From: Bubalus kerabau | Taxonomy: Eukaryota > Chordata > Mammalia > Artiodactyla > Bovidae | Direction: 5' to 3' | Assembly (NCBI RefSeq): GCF_029407905.1 | Contig: NW_026577903.1 | Location: forward strand, 868,001-932,000 | DNA: 64,000 nt | Shown here: positions 35,690 through 47,880 of the stretch, one piece after another | Numbering within the stretch: position 1 is the first letter of the stretch | Layout of the letters: each line of letters starts with the position of its first letter | Made by a program: the position numbers and the translations under genes | The notes under the pieces: model-generated | Database searches by the model: none | Told to the model about the DNA's origin: nothing | What the model saw: the letters and a program-made list of their open reading frames with translations, nothing else

Positions 35690-38600
35690 TCATGCTGCGA
35701 AGACGATGGAACCACGTGGTTTTTCTCGAGTTGCGGCGGGATTCTCGAGTTACGACGGGGATTTCAGGCTTCCTCTTGTGTTGGCCCTGGGAAGCCAAAA
35801 CTTCCCTTTGAGTTGCGAGCGAAAGCTGGGGGTTGTGCTCGAGTCACTGCAGGGCCAAAGAGACCTCATCTAGGCGTGTGTCCAGGACCTAATAGTTCTC
35901 TCATGGGAAGACAAGGATCTCGGGGTCGCACTCCAGACTCCACCGGGGAGTCAGGCTTCGCCTCGAGGGGAAGCAAAGGACTGCGCTCTCCTCTCGAGCC
36001 ACGACGCGGATCTCTTGGAGCCCACTGAGTGGCCTCAAGGGAGTCAAGCCTCCTCTTCAGTTTGGAGAGAGGACTCGGGATTGCTCTCCAGGCCATGCAG
36101 GAAAAGAAGGACCTCAGCTCGTGAGGAAGGGGGCGTCTCAGGTGTTCCTCGAGCTGCGGCGCCCAAGGGGGTTTTCTCCGGAGGCAGAACGAGGATCTAA
36201 GGGAGCCTCTCGTTCGGCACCAGGGAAGTCAGGTCTCCATGCGCGTGGCGAGGGGGAGCGCGTCATGGCTCTCGAGTCACGGGAGGGCACTAGGGCCTGG
36301 AGACGCGTTGAAGAAGGACTCTCGAGGTCATTGTCGGGGGGCGGCGGGAAACCCTCGTTTCCCTCGTGTTCTGCCGGGGACCTTAGGGAACTTCCCAGGG
36401 TGCCTCTGAGAGGCGAGGGATCCTGTGGAGGTGGCGGGGCCCCTCGGGACTCCACTGGGTCTGGCGCAACGGAAGAGGGCCTCACCTCGAGGGGAGGCAG
36501 GAACCTCAGGCTTCCTCTCCGTTTCGGACTCCGACCGCAGGGTCCCTGCAGAGTTGGGACAGGAGAGTCAGGCCTTGTCTTGTCTGAGGAAGGGAACCCC
36601 ACTGGCCTCTCGAGTTGCTCAGGGTGTCTCAGGCCCCTCGTCGAGCTGTGTGTGGAACCCGCGGGTCTTTGCGGACGATGCACGGGGGTGTCAGTGCCCC
36701 TTCGTGTTGTGCCTTCACCCACAGGGTTGCCTTCGAAGAGGGGTCAGGGCCTCGGGTCCTTCTCAAGAGTGGACCGGGGAATCGGGGGCGTTCGGCATGT
36801 GGCCCCACCCACGTGGCTCGTCTCGAATTTCCTCGTGAGACCGGCCTCATCTGAGGTGCGCCGGGAAGGCCGGGAACCCCTTCCAGAACACGCAGGGGAA
36901 TCGCCTCTCCTGTCGCCATCAGGAGGGGAGAAGGGGCTCAGAGGAAGCGGTGCCGGGACCCTCGGTGTTCCCCTCGGGGGAACCCGGCGTGTCGGGGGAC
37001 TCTTAGGTGTCGCAGGAAGCCTGTCAGGGACCGTTTCGCCCTTCAGGGTGGAACAGGGGACTTCCCTTGAGACGCCGTCGCGGGCAGGGGCCTCATCTTG
37101 CCAAGAGGTGGGAACCACGTGGTTTTTCTCGAGTTGCGGCGGGATTCTCGAGTTCCAACGGGGATCTCAGCCTTCCCCTTGGGTTGGCCCTGGGAAGCCC
37201 AATCTTCCCCTCGGGTTGCGAGGGAAAGCTGGGGGTTGCGCTCGAGTCACTGCAGGGCCGAAGAGACCTCACCTAGGCGTGTGTCCGGGACCTATTATTC
37301 CACTCCAGGGAAGGCAGGGATCTCGGGGTTGCATTCCAGGCTCCCCCGGGGAGTCAGGCCTCGTCTCGAGGGGAAGCCAAGGACTCCGCTCTCCTCTCGA
37401 GTCGCGACGCGGGTCTCTTGGAGCCCCCTGAGCGGCCTCAAGGGAGTCCAGCCTCCTCTTCCGTTTGGAGAGAGGACCCGGGATTGCTCTCCAGGCTATG
37501 CAGGAAAAGAAGGCCCTCAGCTCGCGAGGACGGGGGCGTCTCAGGGGTTTCCTCGAGCTGCGTCGCCCGTGGGGGTTTTCTCCCGAGGCACGACGAGGAT
37601 CTCAGGGAGCCTCTCGTGCGGCGCCAGGGAAGTCAGGTCTCCATGCGTGTGGCGAGGGGGAGCGCGTCCTGGCTCTCGAGTCACGGGAGGGGACTAGGGC
37701 CTCGAGACGCGTGGAAGAAGGACTCTCGAGGTCTTTGTCGGGGGGCGGCGGGAAACCCTCGTTTCCCTCGCCTTCTGCCGGGGACTTTAGGGAACTTCCC
37801 AGGGTGCCTCTGAGAGGCGAGGGATCCTGTGGAGGCGGCGGGGCCCCTCGTGAATCCGCTGGGTCTGGCGCAACGGAAGAGGGCCTCACCTCGAGGGGAG
37901 GCAGGAACCTCAGGCTTCCTCTCCGTTTCGGAATCCGACCGCAGGGTCCCTGCAGAGTTGGGACAGGAGAGTCAGGCCTCGTCTTGTCTGAGGAAGGGAA
38001 CCCCGCTGGCCTCTCGAGTTGCTCAGGGGGTCTAAGGCCCCTCGTCGAGCTGTGTGTGGAATCCGCGGGTCTTTGCGGACGATGTACGGGGGTGGCAGTG
38101 CCCCTTCGTGTTGTGCCTTCGCCCACAGCGTTGCCTTCGAAGAGGGGTCCGGGCCTCGGGTCCTTCTCAAGAGCGGACCGGGGAATCGGGGGCGTTCGGC
38201 ATGTGGCCCCACCCACGTGGCTCGTCTCGAATTTCCTGGTGAGACCGGCCTCATCCTGAGGTGCGCCGGGAAGGCCGGGAACCCCTTCCAGACCACGCAG
38301 GGGAATGGCATCTCCTGTCGCCATCAGAAGGGGAGAAGGGGCTCAGAGGAAGCGGTGCCGGGAAACTCGATGTTCCCCTCGGGGGACCCCGGAGTGTCGA
38401 GGGACTTTTGGGGGTCGTAGGAAGGCTGTCAGGGACCGTTTCGCCCTTCAGGGCGGAACAGGGGACTTCCCTTGAGACGCCGTCGCGGGCAAGGGCCTCA
38501 TCTTGCCAAGCGGTGGGAACCACGTGGTTTTTCTCGAGTTGCGGCGGCATTCTCGAGTTACGACGGGGGTCTCAGCCTTCCCCTTGGGTTGGCCCTGGGA

Positions 38601-40735
38601 AGCCCAATCTTCCCCTCGGGTTGCGAGGGAAAGCTGGGGGTTGCGCTCGAGTCACTGCAGGGCCGAAGAGACCTCACCTAGGCGTGTGTCCGGGACCTAT
38701 TATTCCACTCCAGGGAAGGCAGGGATCTCGGGGTTGCATTCCAGGCTCCCCCGGGGAGTCAGGCCTCGTCTCGAGGGGAAGCCAAGGACTCCACTCTCCT
38801 CTCGAGTCGCGACGCGGGTCTCTTGGAGCCCCCTGAGCGGCCTCAAGGGAGTCCAGCCTCCTCTTCCGTTTTGAGAGAGGACCCGGGATTGCTCTCCAGG
38901 CTATGCAGGAAAAGAAGGCCCTCAGCTCGCGAGGACGGGGGCGTCTCAGGGGTTTCCTCGAGCTGCGTCGCCCATGGGGGTTTTCTCCCGAGGCACGACG
39001 AGGATCTCAGGGAGCCTCTCGTGCGGCGCCAGGGAAGTCAGGTCTCCATGCGTGTGGCGAGGGGGAGCGCGTCCTGGCTCTCGAGTCACGGGAGGGGACT
39101 AGGGCCTCGAGACGCGTGGAAGAAGGACTCTCGAGGTCTTTGTCGGGGGGCGGCGGGAAACCCTCGTTTCCCTCGCCTTCTGCCGGGGACTTTAGGGAAC
39201 TTCCCAGGGTGCCTCTGAGAGGCGAGGGATCCTGTGGAGGCGGCGGGGCCCCTCGTGAATCCGCTGGGTCTGGCGCAACGGAAGAGGGCCTCACCTCGAG
39301 GGGAGGCAGGAACCTCAGGCTTCCTCTCCGTTTCGGACTCCGACCGCAGGGTCCCTGCAGAGTTGGGACAGGAGAGTCAGGCCTCGTCTTGTCTGAGGAA
39401 GGGAACCCCGCTGGCCTCTCGAGTTGCTCAGGGGGTCTCAGGCCCCTCGTCGAGCTGTGTGTGGAAACGGTGGGTCTTTGCGGACGATGCACGGGAGTGG
39501 CAGTGCCCCTTCGTATTGTGCCTTCACCCACAGGGTTGCCTTCGAAGAGCGGTCCGGGCCTCGGGTCCTTCTCAAGGGCGGACCGGGGAATCGGGGGCGT
39601 TCGGCATGTGGCCCCCCCACTTGGCTCGTCTCGAATTTCCTGGTGAGACCGGCCTCATCCTGAGGTGCGCCGGGAAGGCCGGGAACCCCTTCCAGACCAC
39701 GCAGGGGAATCGCCTCTCCTGTCGCCATCAGGAGGGGAGAAGGGGCTCAGAGGAAGCGGTGCCGGGAACATCGGTGTTCCCCTCGGGGGACCCCGGCGTG
39801 TCGGGGGGCTTTTGGGGGTCTCAGGAAGGCTGTCAGGGACCGTTTCGCCCTTCAGGGCGGAACAGGGGACTTCCCTTGAGACGCCGTGCCGGGCAAGGGC
39901 CTCATTTTGCCAAGAGGTGGGAACCACGTGGTTTTTCTCGAGTTGCGGCGGCATTCTCGAGTTATGACGGGGATCTCAGCCTTCCCCTTGGGTTGGCCCT
40001 GGGAAGCCCAATCTTCCCCTCGGGTTGCGAGGGAAAGCTGGGGGTTGCGCTCGAGTCACTTCAGGGCCGAAGAGACCTCACCTAGGCGTGTGTCCGGGAC
40101 CTAATATTCCACTCCAGGGAAGGCAGGGATCTCGGGGTTGCATTCCAGGCTCCCCCGGGGAGTCAGGCCTCGTCTCGAGGGGAAGCCAAGGACTCCGCTC
40201 TCCTCTCGAGTCGCGACGCGGGTCTCTTGGAGCCCCCTGAGCGGCCTCAAGGGAGTCCAGCCTCCTCTTCAGTTTGGAGAGAGGACCCGGGATTGCTCTC
40301 CAGGCCATGCAGGAAAAGAAGGCCCTCAGCTCGCGAGGACGGGGGCGTCTCAGGGGTTTCCTCGAGCTGCGGCGCCCGTGGGGGTTTTCTCCCGAGGCAC
40401 GACGAGGATCTCAGGGAGCCTCTCGTGCGGCTCCAGGGAAGTCAGGTCTCCATGCGCGTGGCGAGGGGGAGCGCGTCATGGCTCTCGAGTCACGGGAGGG
40501 GACTAGGGCCTCGAGACGCGTTGAAGAAGGACTCTCGAGGTCTTTGTCGGGGGGCGGCGGGAAACCCTCGTTTCCCTCGCCTTCTGCCGGGGACCTTAGG
40601 GAACTTCCCAGGGTGCCTCTGAGAGGCGAGGGATCCTGTGGAGGTGTCGGGGCCCCTCGGGACTCCGCTGGGTCTGGCACAACGGAAGAGGGCCTCACCT
40701 CGAGGGGAGGCAGGAACCTCAGGCTTCCTCTCCAA
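35690..40735 (+). repeat. Homogeneous type 2 satellite block
   Basis: About 3.6 consecutive type 2 monomers. The marker atgcaggaaaagaagg falls at 36095, 37498, 38903 and 40307, so periods are 1403, 1405 and 1404 bp. By eye, monomers starting at 37498 and 38903 differ at very few positions over long stretches, far fewer than type 1 neighbours differ from one another. This indicates recent local amplification or homogenisation. High GC and few stop triplets give this block its long chance open frames (up to 436 codons at 36121-37431). It ends at 40735, where type 1 sequence resumes. Confidence 0.8.
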
Positions 40736-40765
40736 TTCTGACTCTGTTCGTAGTGTCCCTGCAGA

Positions 40766-41666
40766 GTTGGGACAGGAGAGTCAGGCTATGTCTTTTCTGA
40801 GGAATGGAACTCCTCTTGCCTCTCGAGTTGTTCATGGGGTTTCAGGCCCCTTGTCAAACTGTGTGTGGAATCTGCAGGTTTTTCCAGACGATGTCTTATC
40901 TTCCATTCGAGATTCGAGGAAGAGCTGGAGGTGCGCTCTAGTCAGTGAAGGCAAAAGAGACCCCACCAAGGCTTGTGTGCAGGACCTAATGTTCATGTCA
41001 AGGGGCGACAGGAATCTCGGGGTTGCATTCCAGACTCACCATGGAGTCAGGCCTCGTCTCGAGGGGAAGCAAAGGACTCTGCTCTCCTCTCGAGTAGGAC
41101 GGGTATGTCTTGCAGCCCACTGAGTGGCTTAAAGGGAGTCAAACCTCCTCTGGTGTTTGGAGGGAGGACACGGGATTGCTCTCCAGGCAATGCAGGAAAT
41201 GAAGGCCCTCATCTCCCGATGACTGGGGCGTCTCGTAGGTTTTCTCGAGCTGTGGCGCTAGTGTGGGGTTTCTCACGAAGTAAGACTGGGAACTCAGTGA
41301 GCCTCTCATGTGGTGCCAGGGCAGTCAGGTCTCTATGCACGTGGTGAGAGGGAGCCCGTCATTGTTCTCGAGTCATGGTAGGGGAATTGGGCCTGAAAAG
41401 GTGTTAAAGAAGGACTCTCGAGGTCTTTCTTGGGTTGCAGCAGGAAACCCTGGGTTCCATCGACTTGTGCCAGTGACCTCAGGAAGCTTCTCAGCGTGCC
41501 TCTGAGAAGTCAGGGTCACTGTGGAGTTGGGAGGGGCCTCTCGGAACTCCACTGGGTTTGGTGCAATGGAAGAGGGCCTCATGACAAGTTGAGGCAGGAA
41601 CCACAGGGTTCCTGTCCTGGCTTCGAATGCGCTGGATCTGACTCGGATCGCAGAGTCCCTGCAGAG
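40766..41666 (+). repeat. Shortened monomer with ~520 bp internal deletion
   Basis: The anchor interval is 900 bp. At 40888-40903 the sequence passes directly from the 'cagacgatg' position of the monomer to 'tcttccattcgag'. In an intact monomer those two points are ~522 bp apart (for example 22633 and 23156). The missing part includes the 'cgaatttcctcgtgag' and 'agaaggggctcag' regions. The deletion lies about 150 bp after the homogeneous type 2 block ends. Confidence 0.85.
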
Positions 41667-44600
41667 TTGGGACAGGAGAGTCAGACCTCGTCTTGTGTGG
41701 AGGAATGGAACTCCGCTTGACTCTCGCGTTGTTCATGGGGTGACAGGCCACTTGTCGATTTGTATGTGGAACTTGCGGGTTTTTCTGGACGATGCACTGG
41801 GGTGTCACTGCCCCTTCGTGTTGTGCCTTGTTCCACAGGATTGCCTTCGAGTTGGGTTCTGCCATCGGGTTCTTATCAAGAGCGGACCAGGGAATCGGGG
41901 TCTTTTGGCATGCCGCACCACACACGAGGCTATATCTCGAATTTCCTCCTGAGACTGGCCTCATCTTGATGTGCGCCAGGAAGGTCGGAACGCCTTCCAG
42001 ACAAAGCAGGGGAATCGAACCTCCTGTCGCGATCAAGAGGGGAGAAGAGTCTCAGATGAAGTGGTGCCGGGAACCTCGGTGTTCTCCTCAAGTGAGACTG
42101 GTATGTCGGGGAACTTTTGGGGTCGCATCAAGGGTTCCAAGTAACTTTTCGCTCTTCAATACGGAACGTGGGACTTCTCTTGAGACGCTGTAGCGGGCAA
42201 GGGCCTCATCTTTCGATGACGGGGGAACCACGTGGTTTTTCTTGAGTTGGGGCGGGATTCTCGAGTTACGACGGGGAATTCAGGCTTCCTGTTCAACTGG
42301 CCCAGGGAAGTCCAGTTTTCATTCGAATTGGGAGTTAGAACTGGGGATTGCTCTCGAGACACTGCAGGGCCAAATAGACCTCATCTACGCTTGTGTCCAG
42401 GACCTAGTGTTCCACTACTGGGCCAACAGGTATCTCAGGGTTGCATTCTCGACTCACCCGGAGAGTCAGGCCTCGTCTTGAGGGGAAAAAAAGGACTCCA
42501 CTCTCCTGTCGAGTCGGGACGGGTATCTCTTGGAGCCCACTGCGTGGCGTAAAGGGAGTGAAGCCTCCTATGGAGTTTGGAGAGATGACTCGGGATTGTT
42601 TTCCTGACCATGCCGGAATAAAGGCCCTCATCTCGCGATGACGGGGGCATCTCGTGGGTTTTCTCCAGCTGCGGCGCCAGTATCAGATTTCTCACGAGGT
42701 ACAACGGGGAGCTCAGAGAGCCTCTCGTGTGGTGCTAGGGATGTCAGGTCTCCGTGCGTGTGGTGAAGGGGAGTGCGTGATTGCTCTCGAGTAATAGTAG
42801 GCGAATCGGTCCTCAAGACGCTTTGAAGAAGGACTCTTGAGGTCTTTCTCGGGTTGCGGCAGGGAACCCTGGGTTCCCTTGATTTGTGTCGGTGACCTCA
42901 GGAAACTTCTAAGGGTGCCTCTGAGAAGTCAGGGACACTGTGGATTTGGGAGGGGCCCTTCGTTACTCAACTGGGTTTGGTGCAATCGAAGAGGGCCTCA
43001 TCTCGAATGGAGGCAGGAACGTCAGGGGTCCTCTCCATTTCTGACTCGGGTCGCAGGGTACCTGCAGAGTATGGAGAAGAGAGTCACGCCTCGTCTTCTG
43101 TGGAGGAATGGATTTCCCCTTGCCTTTCGAGTTGTTCACGGAGTGACAGGCCACTTGTTGAGCTGTGTGTGGAACCTGCGGGTTTTTCCGGACGATGCAC
43201 GGGGGTGTCAGTGCCCCTTCGTGTTGTGCCTTCATCCGCAGGGTTGCCTTCAAAGAGGTTTCCGGGCATCGGTTTCTTTTCAAGAGTGTACCGGAAAATT
43301 GGGGTCTTTCAGCATGTGGTACAACCCACGAGGCTACGTCTCGAATTTCCTCGGGATACCGGCCTCATCCTGAGGTGCGCTGGGAAGGTCGGGAACCCCT
43401 TGCAGACAAAGCAGGGGAATCGACCCACCGCTCGTGATCAGAAGGGGAGAAGGGGCTCAGATGAAGTGGTGCCGGGAACTTCGGTGGTCCCCTCGAGTGA
43501 GACCGGTATGTCACGGCACTTTTGAGGTCGCATCAAGGGTGCCAAGTACAGTTTCACACTTCAAGACGGAACGTGGGAATTCTCTGGAGATGCTGTAGCG
43601 GGCAAGGGCCTCATATTGCGATGACGAGGGAAACACGTGGTTTTTCTCGAGTTGAGGCGGGATTCTCGAGTTACAACGGGGAATTCAGGCTTCCTCTTGT
43701 GTTGGCCCAGGAAGTCCAATCTTCCATTCAACTTGTCAGAGAGAGCTGGGGGTTGCTCTCGAGTCACTTCAGGGCAAAGAGTCCTCATCTAGGCTTGGGT
43801 CCAGGACGTAATGTTCCTCTCCAGGGGCGACAGGGATATCGGGGTCGCATTCCAGTCTCACCCGGTGGGTCACGCCTCGTCTCGAGTGGAAGCAGAGGAC
43901 TCCACTATCCTCTCGAGTCGGGACGCGTAACTCTTGGAGCCCAATGAGTGGCCTAAAGGGAGTCAAGCGTCCTGTGTAGCTTGGAGAGAAGGTTCACGCT
44001 TGATCTGCATACCATGTAGTTAAAGATGGCCCTCCTCTCGTGATGACGGGGGCGTCTCATGGGTTTTCTCGAGCTGCGGCGCCAGTGTGGGGTTTCTCAC
44101 GAGATATGATGGGGAGTTCAGGGATCCTCTTGTGCGGCGCCAGAGAAGCCTGACTCCATGCGTGTGGCCAGGCAGATCGCGTCATTGCTCTCGAGTCATG
44201 GGAGGGACTAGGGCCTCAAGAGGCATTTAAGAAGGACTCTCAAGGTCTTTCTTGGGTTGGGGCGGGAAACACTCGTTTCCCTCGACCTCTACAGGGGACC
44301 TTAGGGAACTTCCCAGGTGCCTCTGAGAGGTGAGGGATACTGAGGAGTTAGAGGGGCCTCTCGGGACTCCACTAGGTTTGACGAAATGAAAGAGGGCCTC
44401 ATCTCGATTGGAGGCAGGAACCTCAGGCTTCCTCTCCATTTCTGACTCCGACCGCAGGGTCCCTGCAGAGTTGGGACAGGAGAGTCAGGCCTCGTCTTGT
44501 CTGAGTAACGGAACTCTGCTTGCCTCTCGAGTCGTTCAGGGGGTCTCAGGGCCCTTGACAAGCTGTGTGTGGAACCTGCGGGTGTTTCCAGAAGATGCAT

Positions 44601-45210
44601 GGGGGTGTCAGTGCCCCTTCGTTTTGTGCCTTGCCCCACAGGGTTGCCTTCAAAGAGGTGTCCGGGCATCGGGTTCATTTCAAGAGCGGACTGGGAAATC
44701 GGGGTCATTCTGCATGTGGCACCACCCACGTGGCTCATCTCGAATTTCCTCGTGAGACCAGCATCATCCTGAGGTGCGCCGGGAAGCCCGGGAACCCCTT
44801 CCACACAAAGTAGGGGAATCGATTCTCCTGTTGCGATCAGGAGGGGATATGGGGCTCAGATGAAGTGGTGCCGGGACCCTCGGTGTTCCACTCGAGGGAA
44901 CCCGGCGTTTCAGGGAACTTTAGGGGTCGCATCAAGGGAGCCAAGTACCGTTTCCCACTTCAGGACGGAACATGGGACTTCCCTGGAGACGCTGTAGCGG
45001 GCAAGGGCCTCATCCTGTGAAGACGTTGGAACCACGTCGTTTTTCTCGAGTTGCATCGGGATTCTCGAAAACGACAGGAATTTCAGGCTTCCTCTTGGGT
45101 TGGCCCTGGGAAGCCCAATCTTCAATTCGAGTTGCGATGGAAAGCTGGGGGTTCTGCTCGAGTCACTACAGGGCCAAAGAGACCTCATCGAGGCGTGTGT
45201 CCAGGACCTA
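41020..45210 (+). repeat. Long-range duplicated satellite segment, copy 2 (partner 3440-8040)
   Basis: This is the second copy of the three-monomer lineage at 3.4-8.0 kb, without the 435 bp duplication. It begins just after the ~520 bp deletion junction. It ends near 45210, where the bases after 'gacctcatcgaggcgtg' depart from copy 1. Confidence 0.85.
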
Positions 45211-46390
45211 ATATTCCTCTCAAGGGAAGACAAGGATCCCGGGTTTCCATTCCAGACTCCCCCGGGGAGCCAGGACTCGCCTGGAGGGGAAGCAAAGGAC
45301 TCCGCTTTCCTCTCAAGTCGCAACACGGATCTCTTGGAGCCCACTGAGTGGACTCAAGGCTGTCGAGCCTCCTCTTCAGTTTGGAGAGAGGACTCGGGAT
45401 TGCTCTCCAGGCCAGGCAGGAAAAGAAGGCCCTCATCTCGCGATGACGGGGGCGTCTCATGGGTTTCCTCAGGCTGCTGCGCCCATGGGGGTTTTCTCAC
45501 GAGGCACGACGAGGACCTCAGGGAGCCTCTCGTGCGGCGCCAGGGAAGTCAGGTCTCCATGCGCATGGCGAGGGGGAGCTGGTCATCACTCTCGAGTCAT
45601 GGGAAGCGGCTAGGTCCTCAAGAGGCGTTGAAGAAGGACTCTCGAGGTCTTTCTCGGGTTGCGGCGGGAAACCCTCGTTTCCCTCGACTTCTGCAGGGGA
45701 CCTTAGGGAACTTCCCAGGGTGCCTCTGAGAGGTGAGGGATGCTGTGTAGTTGGCAGGGCCTCTCGGGACTCTGCTGGGTTCGGCGCAATGGAAGAGGGC
45801 CTCATCTCGAGGGGAGGCAGGAACCTCAGGCTTCCTCTCGGTTTCGGACTCCGACTGCACGGTCCCTGCAGTGTTGGGACAGGAGAGTCATGCCTCGTCT
45901 TGTCTGAGGAATGGAATTCTGCTTGCCTCTCGAGTTGTTCCGGGAGTCTCAGGCCCCTTGTCGAGCTGTGTGTAGACCCTGCGGGTTTTTCTGGATGATG
46001 CACGGGGGTGTCAGTGCCCCTTCGTGTTGTGCCTTCACCCACAGGGTTGCCTTCGAAGAGGTGTCCGGGCATCGGGTTCTTATCAAGAGCGGACCGGAAA
46101 ATCGGGGACGTTCGGCACATGGCACCTCACACGTGGCTAGTCTCGAATTTCCTCCTGAGACCGGCCTCATCCTGAGGTGCGCCAGGAAGGCCGGGAACCC
46201 CTTCCAGACCACGCAGGGGAATCGACTCTCCTGTCGCGATCAGGAAGGGAGAAGGGGCTCAGATGAAGTGGTGCCGGGACCCTCGGTGTTCCCCTCGAGG
46301 GAACCCAGCGTGTCGGGGAACTTCTGCGGTCGCATCAAGGGTGTCAAGTACCGTTTCGCACTTAAGGATGGAACATGGGACTTCCCTGGA
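44200..46390 (+). repeat. Type 2-like satellite segment, 44.2-46.4 kb
   Basis: Type 2 markers run from about 44200 (aacttcccagg, tgtctgaggaatgg, ccttcacccacaggg, gaccacgcagggg). They end at the 121 bp duplication near 46390, after which the sequence is type 1. The first kilobase is a near-copy of 7.0-8.0 kb. Confidence 0.65.
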
Positions 46391-46515
46391 GACACCGGGA
46401 ACTTCGGGGTTCCCCTGGAGTGAGACCGGTATGTTGGGGAACTTTGGGGTCGCATCAAGGGTGCCAAGTAGCATTTCGAACTTTAAGATGGAACGTGGGA
46501 CTTCTCTTGAGACTC
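46274..46515 (+). repeat. 121 bp tandem duplication within a monomer
   Basis: Copies at 46274-46394 and 46395-46515 each run from 'ccggga..c..ggtgttcccct' through 'ggggaactt', 'cgcatcaagggtg' and 'tgggactt'. They lengthen this monomer to 1520 bp. The first copy carries type 2-like bases (gggaacccagcg). The second carries type 1 bases (tgagaccggtatg). The junction therefore also marks a switch of sequence class, as expected from unequal exchange between different units. Confidence 0.85.
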
Positions 46516-47289
46516 TAGCTCGCAAGGGCCTCATATTGCGATGAAGGGGGGACCACATGGTTTTTAAGACTTGAGGCTGAATTCTCGAATTACGATGGGA
46601 AATTCAGACTTCCTCTTGTGTTGGCCCAGTGAAGACCAATCTTCCATTCGAATTGCGAGGGAGAGATGGGTGTTGCTCTCGAGTCACTGTAGGGCAAATT
46701 AGACCTCATCTAGGCTTTTGTCCAGGACATAATGTTCCTCTCCAGGGGCAACAGGGATCTCGGGGTTGCATTCCAGACTCACCCGAGGTAAGGCCTCGTC
46801 TCGAGGGGAAACAAAGTACTCTGCTCTCCTCTCACGTCGCGACAGGTATCTCTTGGAGCCCATTGAGTGGCCTAAAGGGAGTAAAGCCTCCTGTGAAGTT
46901 TGGAGAAAAGACCAGGGATTGCTCTCCAGGTCAGGCAGGAAAAGAAGTCCCCAATATCGCGATGACGGTGGGTTTTCCCGAGCTGCGGCGCCAGTGTGGG
47001 GTTTCTCACGAGGTATGACGGGGAGCTCAGGGAGCCTCTCATGTGGCGCCAGGGAAGTCAGCTGTCCATGTGCATGGCGAGGGGGAGCGTGTCATTGCTC
47101 TCGAGTCATGGTAGGGGAATCCGTCCTCAAGACACGTTGAAAACGGACTCTTGAGGTCTTTCTCGGGTTGCGGCAGTATACCCTGTGTTCCCTCGACTTG
47201 TGCCGGTGACCTCAGGGAGTTGCTCAGGGTGCCTCTGAGAAGACACTGATACTGTGGAGTTGGGAGGGGCCTCTAGGGACTCCACTGGG

Positions 47290-47880
47290 TGTGGTATAAT
47301 ACAAGAGGGCCTCATCTCGTGTTGAGGAAGGAACCTCAGGGTTCCTCTCCATTTCAGACTCCGATCTCAGGATTCCTGCAGAGTTGGGACAGGAGAGTCA
47401 GGCCTCGTCTTGTGTGGAGGAATGGAACTCCGCTTGACTCTCGCGTTGTTCATGGGGTGACAGGCCACTTGTCGATTTGTATGTGGAACTTGCGGGTTTT
47501 TCTGGACGATGCACCGGGGTGTCACTGCCCCTTCGTGTTGTGCCTTCATCCTACGGGATGCATTCCAAGAAGTGTACGGGCATCGGGTTCTTATTAATAG
47601 CTGACCGGGAAATGGGGTCTTTCTGCATGTGGCACCACCCACGAGGCTACATCTCCAATTTCCTCGTGAGACAGGCCTCATCCTGATGTGCGCTGGGAAG
47701 ATCGGTAACCCCTTCCACACAAAGCAGGAGAATCGACACTCCTGTGGAAATCAGGAGCGGAGAAGGGGCTCAAATGAGGTGGTGCGGGGAACATGGGTGT
47801 TACCCTCGAGTGAGGCCTGTAAGTTGGGGAACTTTGGGGGTGCCATCATGGGTGCCACGTACCGTTTTGCACTTCAGTAG
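47290..47880 (+). repeat. Duplicated satellite segment, copy 2, with a conversion-like patch
   Basis: The flanks match 35060-35650. The interior at about 47393-47549 instead matches 41666-41828 almost perfectly, including the private variants 'cttgactctcgcgttg' and 'tgtcgatttgtatgtgg'. The unit is a mosaic of two donors. Confidence 0.8.

Noticed and set aside
36121..37431. 436-codon open frame (plus strand), with 264- and 283-codon frames in following units
   Set aside because: They lie in GC-rich type 2 satellite with few stop triplets. Open frames occur in several frames and both strands of the same DNA, periods of 1403-1405 bp mostly do not preserve frame, and type 1 copies are full of stops. 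No domain is recognisable.
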